Origin: Arabidopsis thaliana
Taxonomy: Eukaryota > Streptophyta > Magnoliopsida > Brassicales > Brassicaceae
Reading direction: 5' to 3'
Assembly (NCBI RefSeq): GCF_000001735.4
Contig: NC_003070.9
Coordinates: 18,647,971-18,711,970, forward strand
DNA length: 64,000 nucleotides
Both the position numbers and the translations under genes were made by a program. How positions within the stretch are numbered: the stretch's first letter is position 1; every line of letters starts with the position of its first letter. Under the pieces are notes generated by a model. The model ran no database searches. It was given only the letters and a program-made list of their open reading frames with translations, and was not told the origin of the DNA. Positions 63,201 through 64,000 of this stretch are shown here, piece by piece.

Positions 63201-64000
63201 GATATTGAGCGTAAGAAAAATGTACCTTGAACAAATTGAATAAAGTCTGGTTCTTACTGAGAGTATTACAGCGTTTCAAGCTCTTCTTTATATTGGAAAA
63301 TAGCTGCAAACAAGGTATTTCAAATGGTAACAGACGTTAAGCTATAACGTGACGGATATAGTTTGTATGTGAATGTTAGTAAGTTCTTGCTGGCTAATCT
63401 AGTGACATTGATAGTTCACTATGCACGAGCGATACATTTCGAAATTCATCTTCAGTATAATATCCAGATTCACACGAATACTTTTTCTACTACGACAACA
63501 AACATCACCCTGGACATAATCCAAAATTTCTATCCAGCTCAGTGGGTATGATCAAGTTGTAGGTTCAATGTAACAAGTAGAGATTCTACACATCTATATA
63601 AAGAATCTAATTACCCCTGCCAATTAATACCTAGTGGACGTCGTCAATCATTTAATACATTGAATAAGAATGTAAATATCTGTAAAAAGTTATAACTATT
63701 ATTAACCCTTCTTCAAGAAACTTGCCTAGGTACTCACCTGTGTGCTACTAGATAAAACATTATTTTGGCTTCCATCCTCAACATCCCATGATTCCTCCTG
63801 ACAGAACGAAACGAAAACTAGGATAACTTGACAAACCTTGGAACAAAATAATCTCGTGAAGCGAAAAATATTATATTACCTGAACAATTTTCTCCAGGTC
63901 ATCCATAAGTGTTTTCTCTTCCAACTCAATATATGGAGTTAAATGAGGTTCAAAGCAGGAAGAGATCATTCCACGGAAGTTAAACTGCGAATTCGAGTAT
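60247..64000 (-). CDS. HIT1: VPS53 / HIT1, GARP tethering subunit (partial, 3' part)
   Basis: Subunit of the GARP complex that tethers endosome-derived vesicles at the trans-Golgi; the Arabidopsis hit1 mutant is heat-sensitive (established knowledge). The minus-strand gene runs off the right edge, so its N-terminus is not in the window. At 63900-63985 the exon reads FRGMISSCFEPHLTPYIE and MDDLEKIVQ, a conserved Vps53 segment. Other exons recognised: GPRFYANIFRCKQLSETGAQ (near 61470-61550), MLLDTQAVKSILLEIPSLAR (61068-61129), SKFVSREMSRAEALL with VADTYRALFPEGTP (60674-60839) and the last exon 60247-60549. The last exon begins GLKKADQQSILDDF and has a Pro/Ala-rich stretch before PLRRLFNA. Intron positions between 61560 and 63890 were not all assigned. 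Confidence 0.9.

Overview
This window is nuclear DNA from a flowering plant. The genes have many short introns with GT-AG borders, AT-rich introns and 0.2-4 kb spacers. The encoded proteins are plant-specific types: a class VIII myosin, a GRAS regulator, a brassinosteroid-pathway sterol reductase and a hexokinase-like protein. From memory, gene content and order match Arabidopsis thaliana chromosome 1 around AT1G50350-AT1G50500. That identification is recognition, not a database search.

Layout, left to right. A RING-protein pseudogene that lost its RING (786-1269) precedes myosin VIII-A (2718-9136, +). Next come the PP2A/PP6-type phosphatase FyPP1 (10924-13702, +) and an S9 prolyl oligopeptidase with a possible transit peptide (14510-18215, + ; extended start 14312). 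A truncated fructokinase pseudogene (19016-19767, -) lies before TOM40-2 (20185-22352, +). The SNF2-RING protein FRG2 (24858-29395, +) follows, then SCL3 (30207-31655, -) and the 7-dehydrocholesterol reductase DWF5 (34205-37585, -). DWF5 is divergent from a RING-CH membrane protein (38129-39676, +). A saccharopine-dehydrogenase-like protein (39932-42378, -) comes next, then a transposon-bearing spacer and hexokinase-like HKL1 (46061-49459, +). A second transposon-rich spacer carries three decayed coding stretches (49.9-53.1 kb). The right end holds formate-tetrahydrofolate ligase THFS (54094-56717, +), the E2 enzyme UBC20 (57035-58333, -), a decayed coding remnant (59398-59800, -) and the 3' part of VPS53/HIT1 (60247 to beyond 64000, -).

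The genes are independent transcription units; there are no operons. Loose themes are secretory and cytoskeletal traffic (myosin VIII, VPS53), hormone biology (DWF5 for brassinosteroids, SCL3 for gibberellin, FyPP1 for light/auxin/ABA), sugar signalling (HKL1) and one-carbon metabolism (THFS). The strongest large-scale signal is evolutionary. At least seven loci have, from established knowledge, a paralogue in the same order on chromosome 3 (At3g19950-At3g20060). Two decayed stretches fit as fractionation relics of that block: the RING pseudogene at the left and the 59.4-59.8 kb remnant.

Features outside the genes include a 995-bp non-autonomous hAT-like element with a perfect 8-bp target duplication, and a second probable hAT-like MITE. 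There is also a perfect 217-bp tandem duplication in HKL1 intron 1 and a 20-bp perfect palindrome at the fructokinase pseudogene breakpoint. A tandem double G-box sits between DWF5 and the RING-CH gene. I found no tRNA, rRNA, CRISPR array or clearly new multi-gene system.
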